From Arthrobacter sp. FW305-BF8 (GTDB taxonomy: Bacteria > Actinomycetota > Actinomycetes > Actinomycetales > Micrococcaceae), in contig NZ_CP084561.1 in the NCBI RefSeq assembly GCF_021789315.1, forward strand, positions 3,968,001 to 4,032,000: a stretch of DNA of 64,000 bases, written 5' to 3'. Shown piece after piece: positions 34,516 through 41,927 of this stretch (positions are counted from its first letter, which is position 1; every line of letters begins with the position of its first letter). Position numbers and translations under genes: made by a program. The notes beneath the pieces are model-generated. The model was not told the origin of the DNA, did not search any database, and saw only the letters and a list, made by a program, of their open reading frames with translations.

Positions 34516-35363
34516 GACTTGGTCCCGTCTGTGGTGTTCTTGTCGTTTTTCTTGTCTGTGTTCTTCCTGTCTGTGCTTTTCCTGTCCAGGAAGTTCTGCA
34601 TCCGGTCGAATTTGGCCTGCGATTCGAACAGGATTCCCTGCGCCAGCTGGTCGATCAGCGGATGTGCCTCGGCCGGGGCGTGGAACACCGACTTGGTGAT
34701 CCGGACGGCCAGCGGGTCCTGGCGCGCAATGCGGTCGGCCAGCCGGTGGGCGGCGTCCATGAGCTCGGCAGCCTCGTGGAGTTCGGTGACCAGGTTGACG
34801 GCGAGGGCCTCCTCCGCCTTCAGCACCCGTCCGGCCAGCAGGATTTCCTTGGCCAAGGGCTCCCCCACCAGCTCCTTCAGCCGCCAGCTGGCGCCGGCAG
34901 CGGCCAGGATGCCCAGGCCGGTTTCCGGGTTGCCGATCCGCACCGCCGGGGTGCCGATCCGGAAGTCGGCAGCGTAGGCCAGTTCGGCGCCGCCGCCCAG
35001 GCAGTAGCCGTCCAGCGCGGCGATCACCGGCATGGGCAGTTTGGCGATCCGCACAAAGATGGTGGAGTTGATGCCCTGCAGTGCGTCGTCGCGGCGCCGC
35101 TCCCGCAGCTGGGCGATGTCCGCGCCGGAGGCAAACACGCCCTCGGTGCCGGCGATGATGAGGACCTTGGGCTCCTTCTCGAGCGCGGCGCACACGGCAT
35201 GGAGCTCGTCCACCATCTGCTGGTCGATGGCGTTGCGGACGTCCGGCCGGTTGAGGAGCACCACCACCCGGTCGGCGCGCTCTTCGACCAGGATGGTGCT
35301 GAATTGCAGGGTGCCCAAGTGTCCGTCCGCGCTGTCCTGGCTTTCGCTGTTCTGGCCCGGCAC
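34512..35363 (-). CDS. Enoyl-CoA hydratase/isomerase with Lys/Asp-rich tail
   Basis: 283 residues. The oxyanion-hole segments SGADIAQL and GYCLGGGAELAYAADFRIG and a catalytic-region Glu (NPETGLGI) fit a PaaF-type enoyl-CoA hydratase. The start is GTG 35361-35363, overlapping the thiolase stop by one base. The last 25 residues (DRKSTDRKNTDKK and on) are a low-GC repetitive stretch unlike the rest of the gene. Confidence 0.9.
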   Translation of the reverse strand: MPGQNSESQDSADGHLGTLQFSTILVEERADRVVVLLNRPDVRNAIDQQMVDELHAVCAALEKEPKVLIIAGTEGVFASGADIAQLRERRRDDALQGINSTIFVRIAKLPMPVIAALDGYCLGGGAELAYAADFRIGTPAVRIGNPETGLGILAAAGASWRLKELVGEPLAKEILLAGRVLKAEEALAVNLVTELHEAAELMDAAHRLADRIARQDPLAVRITKSVFHAPAEAHPLIDQLAQGILFESQAKFDRMQNFLDRKSTDRKNTDKKNDKNTTDGTKS

Positions 35364-36574
35364 TACACGCGCTCCAGCAGCATGGCTGTTCCCTGGCCCA
35401 CGCCGATGCACATGGTGGCCAGGCCGATCCGCGCGTCTTCGCGCTCCATCCGGCCCAGCAGGGTGATGGCGATCCGGGACCCGCTGGAACCCAGCGGGTG
35501 CCCCAAAGCGATCGCACCGCCGTCGTTGTTCACAATGTCCGGGTCCAGCCCAAGGCGCCGCACGCTCGCAAGGGACTGGGTGGCAAACGCCTCGTTAAGT
35601 TCGACGGCGCCAAGGTCGCCGACGCTGAGCCCGCTCCGTTTAAGCACCTTCTGGGTTGCCGGAACCGGGCCGATGCCCATGATTTCCGGCTCGCAGCCGG
35701 CGGACGCGCCGTCGATGATGCGGGCGCGCGGCGTCAGGCCCAGCCGCTGGATTGCGGCCTCGGAGGCGACGATGATCGCGGAGGCGCCGTCGTTGAGGGA
35801 GGACGAGTTGCCGGCGGTGACCACCGAGCCGCCCGGAACCACCGGACGGAGGCCGGACAACACGTCCATGCTGGTGCCGGCGCGGGGTCCCTCATCGGTG
35901 TCCACCACCGTCTCGGCCTTGCGGCTCTTGACCGTCACCGGGACGATTTCGTCCTTGAAACGGCCAGCGTCAATGGCCGCGAGCGCCCTTTCGTGCGAGC
36001 GGACCGCGAAGGCGTCGGCGTCCTCGCGGGAAATGTTGTCCACGCGGCCCACCTCCTCCGCGGTTTCCGGCATGGAGAACGTCATCTTGCCGTCGCGCGA
36101 CAGCTCGCCCTTCTTGAACAGGGGGTTCACGAAGCGCCAGCCGATGGAGGTGTCGAAGATGTCGCCAGGCTTGGCGAACGCCGCCTGCGGCTTCTCCTGG
36201 ACCCACGGCGCGCGGCTCATGGACTCCACGCCGCCGGCCACCACGATGTCCGCAGCGCCTGACTTGATCATTTGGCTGGCCATGATGATGGCGCTCAGGC
36301 CCGAGGCGCAGAGCCGGTTCACGGTGATGCCGGGGATGTGCAGCGGGAGGCCGGCGAGGATGGTGGCCATGCGCGCCACGTTTCGGTTCTCCTCGCCGGC
36401 GCCGTTGGCGTTGCCGAGGATGACCTCGTCGATCGCGTCCGGATCAACTCCCGCCCTGGCCACGGCCTCGCGGACCACCAGCGCGGCGAGATCATCGGGC
36501 CGGACCGCCGAGAGCGCCCCGCCGTATCGTCCTACCGGGGTGCGGGCACCGCCGACCAGAAAAGCCTCGACCAT
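35363..36574 (-). CDS. Acyl-CoA thiolase (3-oxoadipyl-CoA thiolase type)
   Basis: 403 residues. Thiolase residues are all visible: Cys in NRLCASGLSA, His in GGAIALGHPLGSSGSR and Cys in MCIGVGQG. PaaJ/PcaF thiolases split 3-oxoadipyl-CoA to succinyl-CoA and acetyl-CoA. It is first in an operon with hydratase and dehydrogenase, and operator site D is in its promoter, which favours the phenylacetate role over general fat breakdown. Confidence 0.9.
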   Translation of the reverse strand: MVEAFLVGGARTPVGRYGGALSAVRPDDLAALVVREAVARAGVDPDAIDEVILGNANGAGEENRNVARMATILAGLPLHIPGITVNRLCASGLSAIIMASQMIKSGAADIVVAGGVESMSRAPWVQEKPQAAFAKPGDIFDTSIGWRFVNPLFKKGELSRDGKMTFSMPETAEEVGRVDNISREDADAFAVRSHERALAAIDAGRFKDEIVPVTVKSRKAETVVDTDEGPRAGTSMDVLSGLRPVVPGGSVVTAGNSSSLNDGASAIIVASEAAIQRLGLTPRARIIDGASAGCEPEIMGIGPVPATQKVLKRSGLSVGDLGAVELNEAFATQSLASVRRLGLDPDIVNNDGGAIALGHPLGSSGSRIAITLLGRMEREDARIGLATMCIGVGQGTAMLLERV

Positions 36575-36616
36575 GAGAACATCCTTTTCGCAGAAGCTGG
36601 GCCGGCAGCGAATAAA

Positions 36617-36638
36617 TTACCGACCGTTCGTTCTATAA
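36617..36638. promoter_or_regulatory. PaaR-type TetR operator, site D
   Basis: TTACCGACCGT / TCGTTCTATAA, the weakest of the four sites (7 of 11 positions between halves), 42 bases before the thiolase ATG. Its left half is nearly identical to those of sites B and C. Confidence 0.6.
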
Positions 36639-36673
36639 AGATTACACGGTGCGGGCAACCGGTCAACGGAACC

Positions 36674-36738
36674 GGAGTTTTTGTCCACTTGTCGCGACTT
36701 GACGTGCCGCGAAGTCGTGACAAGTGGACAAAAACTCC
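36674..36738. repeat. 27-bp inverted repeat (very strong hairpin)
   Basis: The arms at 36674-36700 and 36712-36738 match at 26 of 27 positions across an 11-base loop; the centre of each is TTTTTGTCCACTTGTC or its complement. It lies 25 bases after the pentapeptide-gene stop and upstream of the thiolase promoter. It may be a terminator or a small repeated element. Confidence 0.75.
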
Positions 36739-36762
36739 TCTGCTTCCGCGGGCACGACTTCG

Positions 36763-37452
36763 TCAGGCGACGACCACGCCCAGGTGGGCCGCCAGGAGTG
36801 GAGCCAGGAGTCCCAGCTGGTACTCGTCAATCACGACGCCGGCCAGGCTGCCCAGACCGCTGATGCTCCGGAAGTCCGTGCTGCGCAGGTCGAAGTCCTT
36901 CAGCTTGGCGCCCGCCAGGTCCAGGGTTCCGATGGTGCAGTTCTTCAGTGCCACCCGGGCGGCGGTTGCGGAACCCAGGTCCAGCTCGCTGATGATGCAG
37001 TCGCTGATCTGCACGTCCGCCAGCCGTGAGCCGCGCAGGTTCAGGTAGTCCAGCTTGCCGCCGTCAATCCGCACCGACTGCCAGCCGCTCTCGTAGAGCT
37101 CTGCCGAGCCCCATCTCGGGTTGCTGATGACGACGTCGTGCATGGTGGACCGGGCCAGGTTCAGGACGGGGGCAAAGGCCTCCTCGATGACGCAGTCCCG
37201 GAAGCTGGCACCGCGCAGCTGGGCTTCATTGAAGGAGACACCGGCGAATTCGCACTCGGCGAAGGTGACACCGCTGAGCTCCAGCCCGTCGGCGGCCGCC
37301 CGGGTATAGCGCATGCCGTCGTACCGCTCGGCGCGCCGAAAGTCCGGCTCATCGTCCTCCCGGAGGCCCTCCAGCCGGACCGGTACCAGCCTTGGCGGCG
37401 TGATCTTCGAGGCGGCGCCCTGCCGGGGTTTCCCCGCGGACCGTCCCGCCAC
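36763..37452 (-). CDS. Pentapeptide-repeat protein
   Basis: 229 residues. The start is GTG 37450-37452, overlapping the upstream stop (TAGTG). Central region has A(D/N)LxG-type quintets: FAECEFAGVSFNEAQLRGASFRDC, LNLRGSRLADVQISDC, LDLAGAKLKDFDLRSTDF. This builds a right-handed quadrilateral helix. Some relatives mimic DNA and protect gyrase, but no function can be read here. Coupled to the SRPBCC gene. Confidence 0.87.
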   Translation of the reverse strand: MAGRSAGKPRQGAASKITPPRLVPVRLEGLREDDEPDFRRAERYDGMRYTRAAADGLELSGVTFAECEFAGVSFNEAQLRGASFRDCVIEEAFAPVLNLARSTMHDVVISNPRWGSAELYESGWQSVRIDGGKLDYLNLRGSRLADVQISDCIISELDLGSATAARVALKNCTIGTLDLAGAKLKDFDLRSTDFRSISGLGSLAGVVIDEYQLGLLAPLLAAHLGVVVA

Positions 37453-37910
37453 TACAGCTGCTCCGCTTTCGCGGCAATCTCGGCGAGGTCCTTCGCCAGG
37501 GCCTTTCGCGTCATGCTCATGCCCAGCCGCCCGAAGAGGGCCAGCATCAGCCGGCTGAACACGGTGGGCCTGAGGAGCTCCGCGCCAAAGGTCAGGGTCA
37601 GGTCGGTCCCGCTGCCACGTTCTTCCAGCGTGAACCTGGACGTGTAGTCTGCTCCACCCTGCAGCGCCTTGACTGTTGTGCTGCGTGGCGGATCTGCCTG
37701 CGACACCCACATTTCCACGGTTTCGCGCCGGCCCATCATGGATCTCGTCTCCTTCCAGCGGGTCCCTTCACCGTACGGCCCCTCGCTGACCATCTGGATG
37801 GATTCGACGCCGGAAAGCGTGGCGGCCGACCCCGGAATATCCGAGATCACCCGCCAGACTTTCTCCGGGGTGGCGTTCACGTGCTGACTCAGGCTGATGC
37901 TGTGATCCAT
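37452..37910 (-). CDS. SRPBCC/polyketide-cyclase-like protein
   Basis: 152 residues. Starts HSISLSQHVNATPEKVWRVISDIPGSAATL, typical of the fold, and ends in a long helix. Ligand unknown. Forms a two-gene unit with the pentapeptide protein. Confidence 0.85.
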   Translation of the reverse strand: MDHSISLSQHVNATPEKVWRVISDIPGSAATLSGVESIQMVSEGPYGEGTRWKETRSMMGRRETVEMWVSQADPPRSTTVKALQGGADYTSRFTLEERGSGTDLTLTFGAELLRPTVFSRLMLALFGRLGMSMTRKALAKDLAEIAAKAEQL

Positions 37911-37956
37911 CCTTCGAGCCTAGCCGCGGCGGCAGACGTTTTGGTCCGGTACTTGA

Positions 37957-37978
37957 AATAGTAAGCATGCTTCGTGTT
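37957..37978. promoter_or_regulatory. 22-bp palindrome-like site upstream of csbD, partner of the 2014 site
   Basis: AATAGTAA-GCATGC-TTCGTGTT. The left 8 bases are identical to those of the site at 2014 and 17 of 22 bases match overall. The right arm is degenerate here. It lies 52 bases before the csbD ATG. Confidence 0.6.
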
Positions 37979-38030
37979 AGGCTGAAACGGCTTTGTCAGT
38001 TCAACCGGCAACGGAAGGTGGTTCCCCACC

Positions 38031-38207
38031 ATGGGTATCGGAGACAAGATCCAGAACGCTGCAGAGGACTTCGGCGGTAAGGCGAAGGAAGCAGCAGGCA
38101 ACGCGACGGACAATGACCGCCTGAAGGCAGAGGGCCAGAAGGACCAGGTGGTCGCCGACGCCAAGAAGGTCGGCGAAGACGTCAAGGACGAACTTAAGCG
38201 GGATTAG
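38031..38207 (+). CDS. CsbD-family small stress protein
   Basis: 58 residues. MGIGDKIQNAAEDFGGKAKE and the following AAGNATDNDRLKAEGQ are the CsbD pattern: charged, helical, no membrane segment. GGAAGGTGG lies upstream. Family members are induced by general stress in many bacteria; the molecular role is unknown. It is monocistronic with its own terminator. Confidence 0.93.
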   Translation: MGIGDKIQNAAEDFGGKAKEAAGNATDNDRLKAEGQKDQVVADAKKVGEDVKDELKRD

Positions 38208-38218
38208 TACCCCCGCTC

Positions 38219-38266
38219 AACGGCGACGCCGGACTCCCTTGGGGGGAGCCCGGCGTCGCCGTTTTT
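38219..38266 (+). terminator. Rho-independent terminator of csbD
   Basis: AACGGCGACGCCGG pairs with CCGGCGTCGCCGTT, with inner CTCCC/GGGAG, followed by a T run to 38266. It begins 12 bases after the csbD stop. Confidence 0.9.
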
Positions 38267-38346
38267 GCATGCCGGCCGTGTTGAAGCCCAGAGTCGGCCG
38301 ATGCAAGACTGCGGCGCCACACTGCGGTCCGTGCAACACTGGGCCC

Positions 38347-39069
38347 ATGACGCACGTAGACCTGAGCGGGACTGCCACTGCCGCCGGATCCAAGAACCTT
38401 CGCGGCTACCTCGCCACCCCTACCGGCACCGGTCCCTTTCCCGGCGTTGTGATGATCCACGAGGCGTTCGGCCTCACCGACCAGATCCGCCGCCATGCCG
38501 ACCGGCTGGCCGCTGCCGGCTACCTCACGCTCGCCGTGGACCTCTACAGCGACGGCGGCCCGCGCCGCTGCCTGATCGGCACCATGAAATCCATGATGAC
38601 GGGCGAAGGACGGGTCTTTGCCGACATCGCCGCGGCGCGGAGTTGGCTGCAGGCATCGCAGCTCTCGAACGGCCGGACGGGCGTCATCGGCTTCTGCATG
38701 GGCGGCGGGTTCGCGCTGCTGGCGGCCAATGACGGCTTCGACGCCGCTTCAGTGAATTACGGCCGCCTCCCCCGCGACCTCCAGCCGGCCCTCCGGGGCG
38801 CGTGCCCGCTCGTGGCGAACTACGGCACACAAGACCGCACCCTGCGGGGCGCGGCGGCCAGGCTGGAATCCGCCCTGGCCGTGGGGGGCATTGAACACGA
38901 CGTCAAGGAATTCCCGACGGCGGGGCACTCCTTCCTGAACGACCAGGAGGAAGGCCCCCGGGCACTGCGCCCGCTGGCGCGCGTAATGGGAATTGGCCCG
39001 GATCCGGCCGCCGCCCCGGAGGCATGGCGCCGGATCGAGGAGCACTTCGCCCGGCACCTGCGGGACTAA
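38347..39069 (+). CDS. Dienelactone hydrolase-family protein
   Basis: 240 residues, alpha/beta-hydrolase. The nucleophile is Cys in GFCMGGGFAL, as in true dienelactone hydrolases, with Asp in YGTQDRTL and His in AGHSFLND. The start ATG 38347 leaves a sensible N-terminus (THVDLSGTATAAGSKNLRGYLATP). Could act on lactones from chlorocatechol-type pathways or on other esters. Confidence 0.9.
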   Translation: MTHVDLSGTATAAGSKNLRGYLATPTGTGPFPGVVMIHEAFGLTDQIRRHADRLAAAGYLTLAVDLYSDGGPRRCLIGTMKSMMTGEGRVFADIAAARSWLQASQLSNGRTGVIGFCMGGGFALLAANDGFDAASVNYGRLPRDLQPALRGACPLVANYGTQDRTLRGAAARLESALAVGGIEHDVKEFPTAGHSFLNDQEEGPRALRPLARVMGIGPDPAAAPEAWRRIEEHFARHLRD

Positions 39070-39085
39070 ACCTCCAGCGCGAACG

Positions 39086-39125
39086 ACGACGGCGAGCGCC
39101 TCCGAAAAGGAGGGCCCGCCGTCGT
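39086..39125. terminator. Hairpin between convergent genes
   Basis: ACGACGGCG and GCCGTCGT arms with inner CCTCC/GGAGG around GAAAA. It sits between the hydrolase stop and the permease stop. No T run. Confidence 0.6.
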
Positions 39126-39140
39126 AATCAAAACGGAAGG

Positions 39141-40601
39141 CTAGCTGAAGAGTTCGCTCTTCGGCTCGTTGTTCTTGACCTTCTGCCAGCCGAGCCACAG
39201 AACCACGGCGAAGAACGGAACGGTGGCAAGGGTCCACAGGCCGAGGTGGAAGACCTCGCCGGTCTTGCTGGTCATGGTGTCGAAGCCGATCAGCACCGTG
39301 ATGGCGAGCAGGCCCACGAGCCCGGCCCAGCTGGTCCAGGGCGAACCCGGCATCGGCAGGCTCGAAACCTGGCCCTTGCGGTGCCGCAGCGCGATCTGGC
39401 TCGCGAAGATGGCGCCCCACGTGAAGATGACGCCGATGGAGGCGGTGTTGAGCGCGAGGTCGAAGGCGTGCGAGCCGCCCAGCCAGATGTTGAGCAGGAT
39501 GCCCACCAGGTAGAACGCGGCGATGGCCAGGATCGCGGCGTACGGTATGTGGCGCTTGGACATCCGGGTGAGCCACTGCGGGGCGTGCCCGTTGTTGGCC
39601 ATGGTGCGGAACACGCGGCCGATCGAGTAGAGCCCCGAGTTGCAGGAGGACAGGGCGGCGGTGATGACCACCATGTTCATCACGTCGCCCACCCAGCCCA
39701 GGCCCATCTGGCCGAACACGGTGACGAACGGGGAAGTGCCGGCCTTGTACTGGTCGGACGGGAGAAGCATGGCCAACAGGGTGACGGAACCGACGTAGAA
39801 CACCACAATGCGGAGCACGACGGCGCGGATCGCCTTGGGCACTTCGCGTTCCGGATTCTGCATCTCACCGGCGGTGATGCCGACGAGCTCGATGCCGTTG
39901 TACGCGAAGATGACCGCGTTCAGGACCAGGACCATCACCAGGGCGCCCTTGGGGAACAGCCCGCCGTCGGCCGCGAAGAGGTTGGCGACCGAGGCATGGC
40001 CGTCGCCGACCCTGGCGTTGGTGACCACCATGAAGGTGCCCACGGCCAGGAAGATCAGGATGGCGCCCACCTTCAGGCAGGACGCCCAAAACTCAAATTC
40101 GCCGAACGCCTTGACGCTGAGCAGGTTGACCGCCACCAGCAGGGCCAGCGCGGCGATGGCGGAGGCTTCCACCGGTACGTTCGGGAAGAAGAACTGGAAG
40201 TAGAGGCCGATCGCGATGAGTTCCGCGATCCCGGTCATGCCCCAGTTGATGAAGTACATCCAGCCGGAGAGGTAGGCGCCCTTCTTGCCGAACATTTCAC
40301 CGGAGTAGCTGACGAAGGAGCCGGAGGTCTGGCGGTACATGACGAGTTCACCGAGGGCGCGCATCAGCAGGTAGGCGATGACGCCGGCGATGGCGTAGGA
40401 GAAAATCAGCGCGGGGCCGGTGGAGGCCAGGCGGCCGCCCGCGCCCATGAAGAGGCCGACGCCGATGGCGCCGCCCATGGCGATCATGGTGACGTGGCGC
40501 CGGCCCAGGGTCTTCTTGTAGCCCTCGGCGCTGAGGGTCGAGTCGACGGCGGCGGATGGAGCCGTCGGGCTCATAAGTTCTGTTGGGGTACTTTGAGGCA
40601 C
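39141..40601 (-). CDS. Amino acid permease (APC superfamily, AnsP/CycA-like)
   Basis: 486 residues, twelve membrane segments. The start is GTG 40599-40601 with AAGGA six bases upstream. MIAMGGAIGVGLFMGAG and the ALGELVMYRQTSGSFVSYSGEMFG segment are typical of the amino acid transporter family; asparagine, D-serine/glycine or GABA are possible substrates, asparagine being my best guess. Proton-coupled import is the family mechanism. Confidence 0.9.
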   Translation of the reverse strand: MPQSTPTELMSPTAPSAAVDSTLSAEGYKKTLGRRHVTMIAMGGAIGVGLFMGAGGRLASTGPALIFSYAIAGVIAYLLMRALGELVMYRQTSGSFVSYSGEMFGKKGAYLSGWMYFINWGMTGIAELIAIGLYFQFFFPNVPVEASAIAALALLVAVNLLSVKAFGEFEFWASCLKVGAILIFLAVGTFMVVTNARVGDGHASVANLFAADGGLFPKGALVMVLVLNAVIFAYNGIELVGITAGEMQNPEREVPKAIRAVVLRIVVFYVGSVTLLAMLLPSDQYKAGTSPFVTVFGQMGLGWVGDVMNMVVITAALSSCNSGLYSIGRVFRTMANNGHAPQWLTRMSKRHIPYAAILAIAAFYLVGILLNIWLGGSHAFDLALNTASIGVIFTWGAIFASQIALRHRKGQVSSLPMPGSPWTSWAGLVGLLAITVLIGFDTMTSKTGEVFHLGLWTLATVPFFAVVLWLGWQKVKNNEPKSELFS

Positions 40602-40855
40602 AACTGTTCCTTGTAGGTCGGGGGTTGCCTTGGATAGGGCACTGCCGGTTCCGGAACCTGGAGAATTTGTACAGATAATTCGACTTCATGCCCCTCTTGA
40701 GGACCGTATGTGTACAAAAACTCGTGGAGCATCGAAGGTTCGCACGGCCTATCCATCGTACAAGATTCCCCGGGGTGGTGCGTGACGGGGACAACATTCC
40801 CCGCCGGAACGGGTGCCGGGCATGGTGCGAGCGGCTCTGTCGGGACGTCGTCAGA

Positions 40856-41233
40856 TCAGGGCTCAAGCCGCCTGCGCAGGAGGCAGAACTCATGGCCCTC
40901 GGGGTCGGCCAGGACGTGCCACTGCTCGTCGCCGGTCTGCCCGACGTCGGCGGGACGGGCACCGAGGGCGAGCAGCCGTTCCAGTTCGGAGTCCTGGTCC
41001 CGGTCGACCGGGTTGACGTCGATGTGCAGCGGGAGTTTTCCGCTCCGCGGGTTGCTGCTGGGGCTCAGGATGATGGTGGGCTGCAGGCCGCCGAAGCCGG
41101 CACCGGGCGGGCCGATCTCGATCGCACCGTCCTCCCGGCCGAGTTCGACGTAGCCGAGCACCTCACTCCAGAACCGCGCGAGCAGTTCGGGGTCGGCACA
41201 GTTGAGGACAAGTTCGCTGATTCGGCAAGCCAT
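40856..41233 (-). CDS. VOC/glyoxalase-fold protein
   Basis: 125 residues starting at ATG 41231-41233. CRISELVLNCADPELLARFWSEVLGY and ADPEGHEFCLLRR are typical of the VOC_4-type group (glyoxalase-like domain 6). Substrate unknown. Resembles the protein at 46584 (same ADPEGNEFC ending). Confidence 0.85.
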   Translation of the reverse strand: MACRISELVLNCADPELLARFWSEVLGYVELGREDGAIEIGPPGAGFGGLQPTIILSPSSNPRSGKLPLHIDVNPVDRDQDSELERLLALGARPADVGQTGDEQWHVLADPEGHEFCLLRRRLEP

Positions 41234-41459
41234 GGACTTCAGTGTACGGAGACGCCTTGCGGTAAGGCAGCACATTCGGAACCCGCGGGATGCCGTCTCT
41301 CACCCGCGAGACCCCGGCTCTAATTCGAATGGAGAAAAGGCTCCCGGCGGGGCTCTGTTGCGGCTACTGTGAGCACCATGGCCGGGGATCCGTTTCCGGC
41401 CATGGCACCGCACCGTCTCATGCGGCGCCGGCACTTGCGCCATTTGTTCAGGGGGAACT

Positions 41460-41927
41460 ATGAGAAAGAGAGCTCTACTGCTGCCGGCTGCCTTGCTGCT
41501 GGCAGCCTCGGGGTGTTCCGGCGGGGGCACTGGCCCTTCCGGACCCAGCCCTAGCGCATCACCAGCCAGTACGACGCCGGCGTCCCAGCCGCCGCCGGAA
41601 TCCTCACCACCCACTACGGCCCCTGTCCTTCCCACCGATGTGTCCACATCGCTGAACGCGATCGATGCCCTGCAGGAGCACACCTGCGCGGCCGGCGCGG
41701 ACGGCCAGTGGACGTTCAAGGGAACCCTGGTCAACTCCTCGGACAAAGCCAAGACCTACACCGTGGCCATCGCGGTCACCGTTGGCGCGGCAGTCCAGGG
41801 CCACACCCTGATCACGGAAACCGTCCCGGCAGGGAAATCGGCTGAGGTTTCTGCTGAGAACTTCGCCAAAACCACGGGCCAGGGCGGCACGTGCGAACCC
41901 GTTGTCTCGGTGGAGGACGCTTCGTGA
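41460..41927 (+). CDS. Secreted lipoprotein
   Basis: 155 residues. Signal peptide with lipobox LAASGC, then a Pro/Ser/Thr-rich linker and a small beta-rich domain (QWTFKGTLVNSSDKAKTYTVAIAVT) with two cysteines. Looks like a FxLYD/DUF4352-type substrate-holding domain but the family is not certain. GGGGAA precedes the ATG. Its stop overlaps the GTG of the transpeptidase gene (GTGA). Confidence 0.85.
   Translation: MRKRALLLPAALLLAASGCSGGGTGPSGPSPSASPASTTPASQPPPESSPPTTAPVLPTDVSTSLNAIDALQEHTCAAGADGQWTFKGTLVNSSDKAKTYTVAIAVTVGAAVQGHTLITETVPAGKSAEVSAENFAKTTGQGGTCEPVVSVEDAS

Noticed and set aside
34516..35517. N-terminal extension of the 3-hydroxyacyl-CoA dehydrogenase
   Set aside because: The frame runs on upstream, but the family start with the Rossmann motif and the ATGA coupling place the start at 34515. 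The extension is the shadow of the hydratase.
34662..36638. 658-codon plus-strand frame opposite the beta-oxidation genes
   Set aside because: Antisense to three genes with intact catalytic motifs; Ser/Arg/Thr-rich with no recognisable fold.
36674..36738. IS terminal repeats for the 27-bp inverted repeat
   Set aside because: The arms are only 11 bases apart, no transposase is adjacent and no target duplication is visible, so it is listed as a hairpin only.
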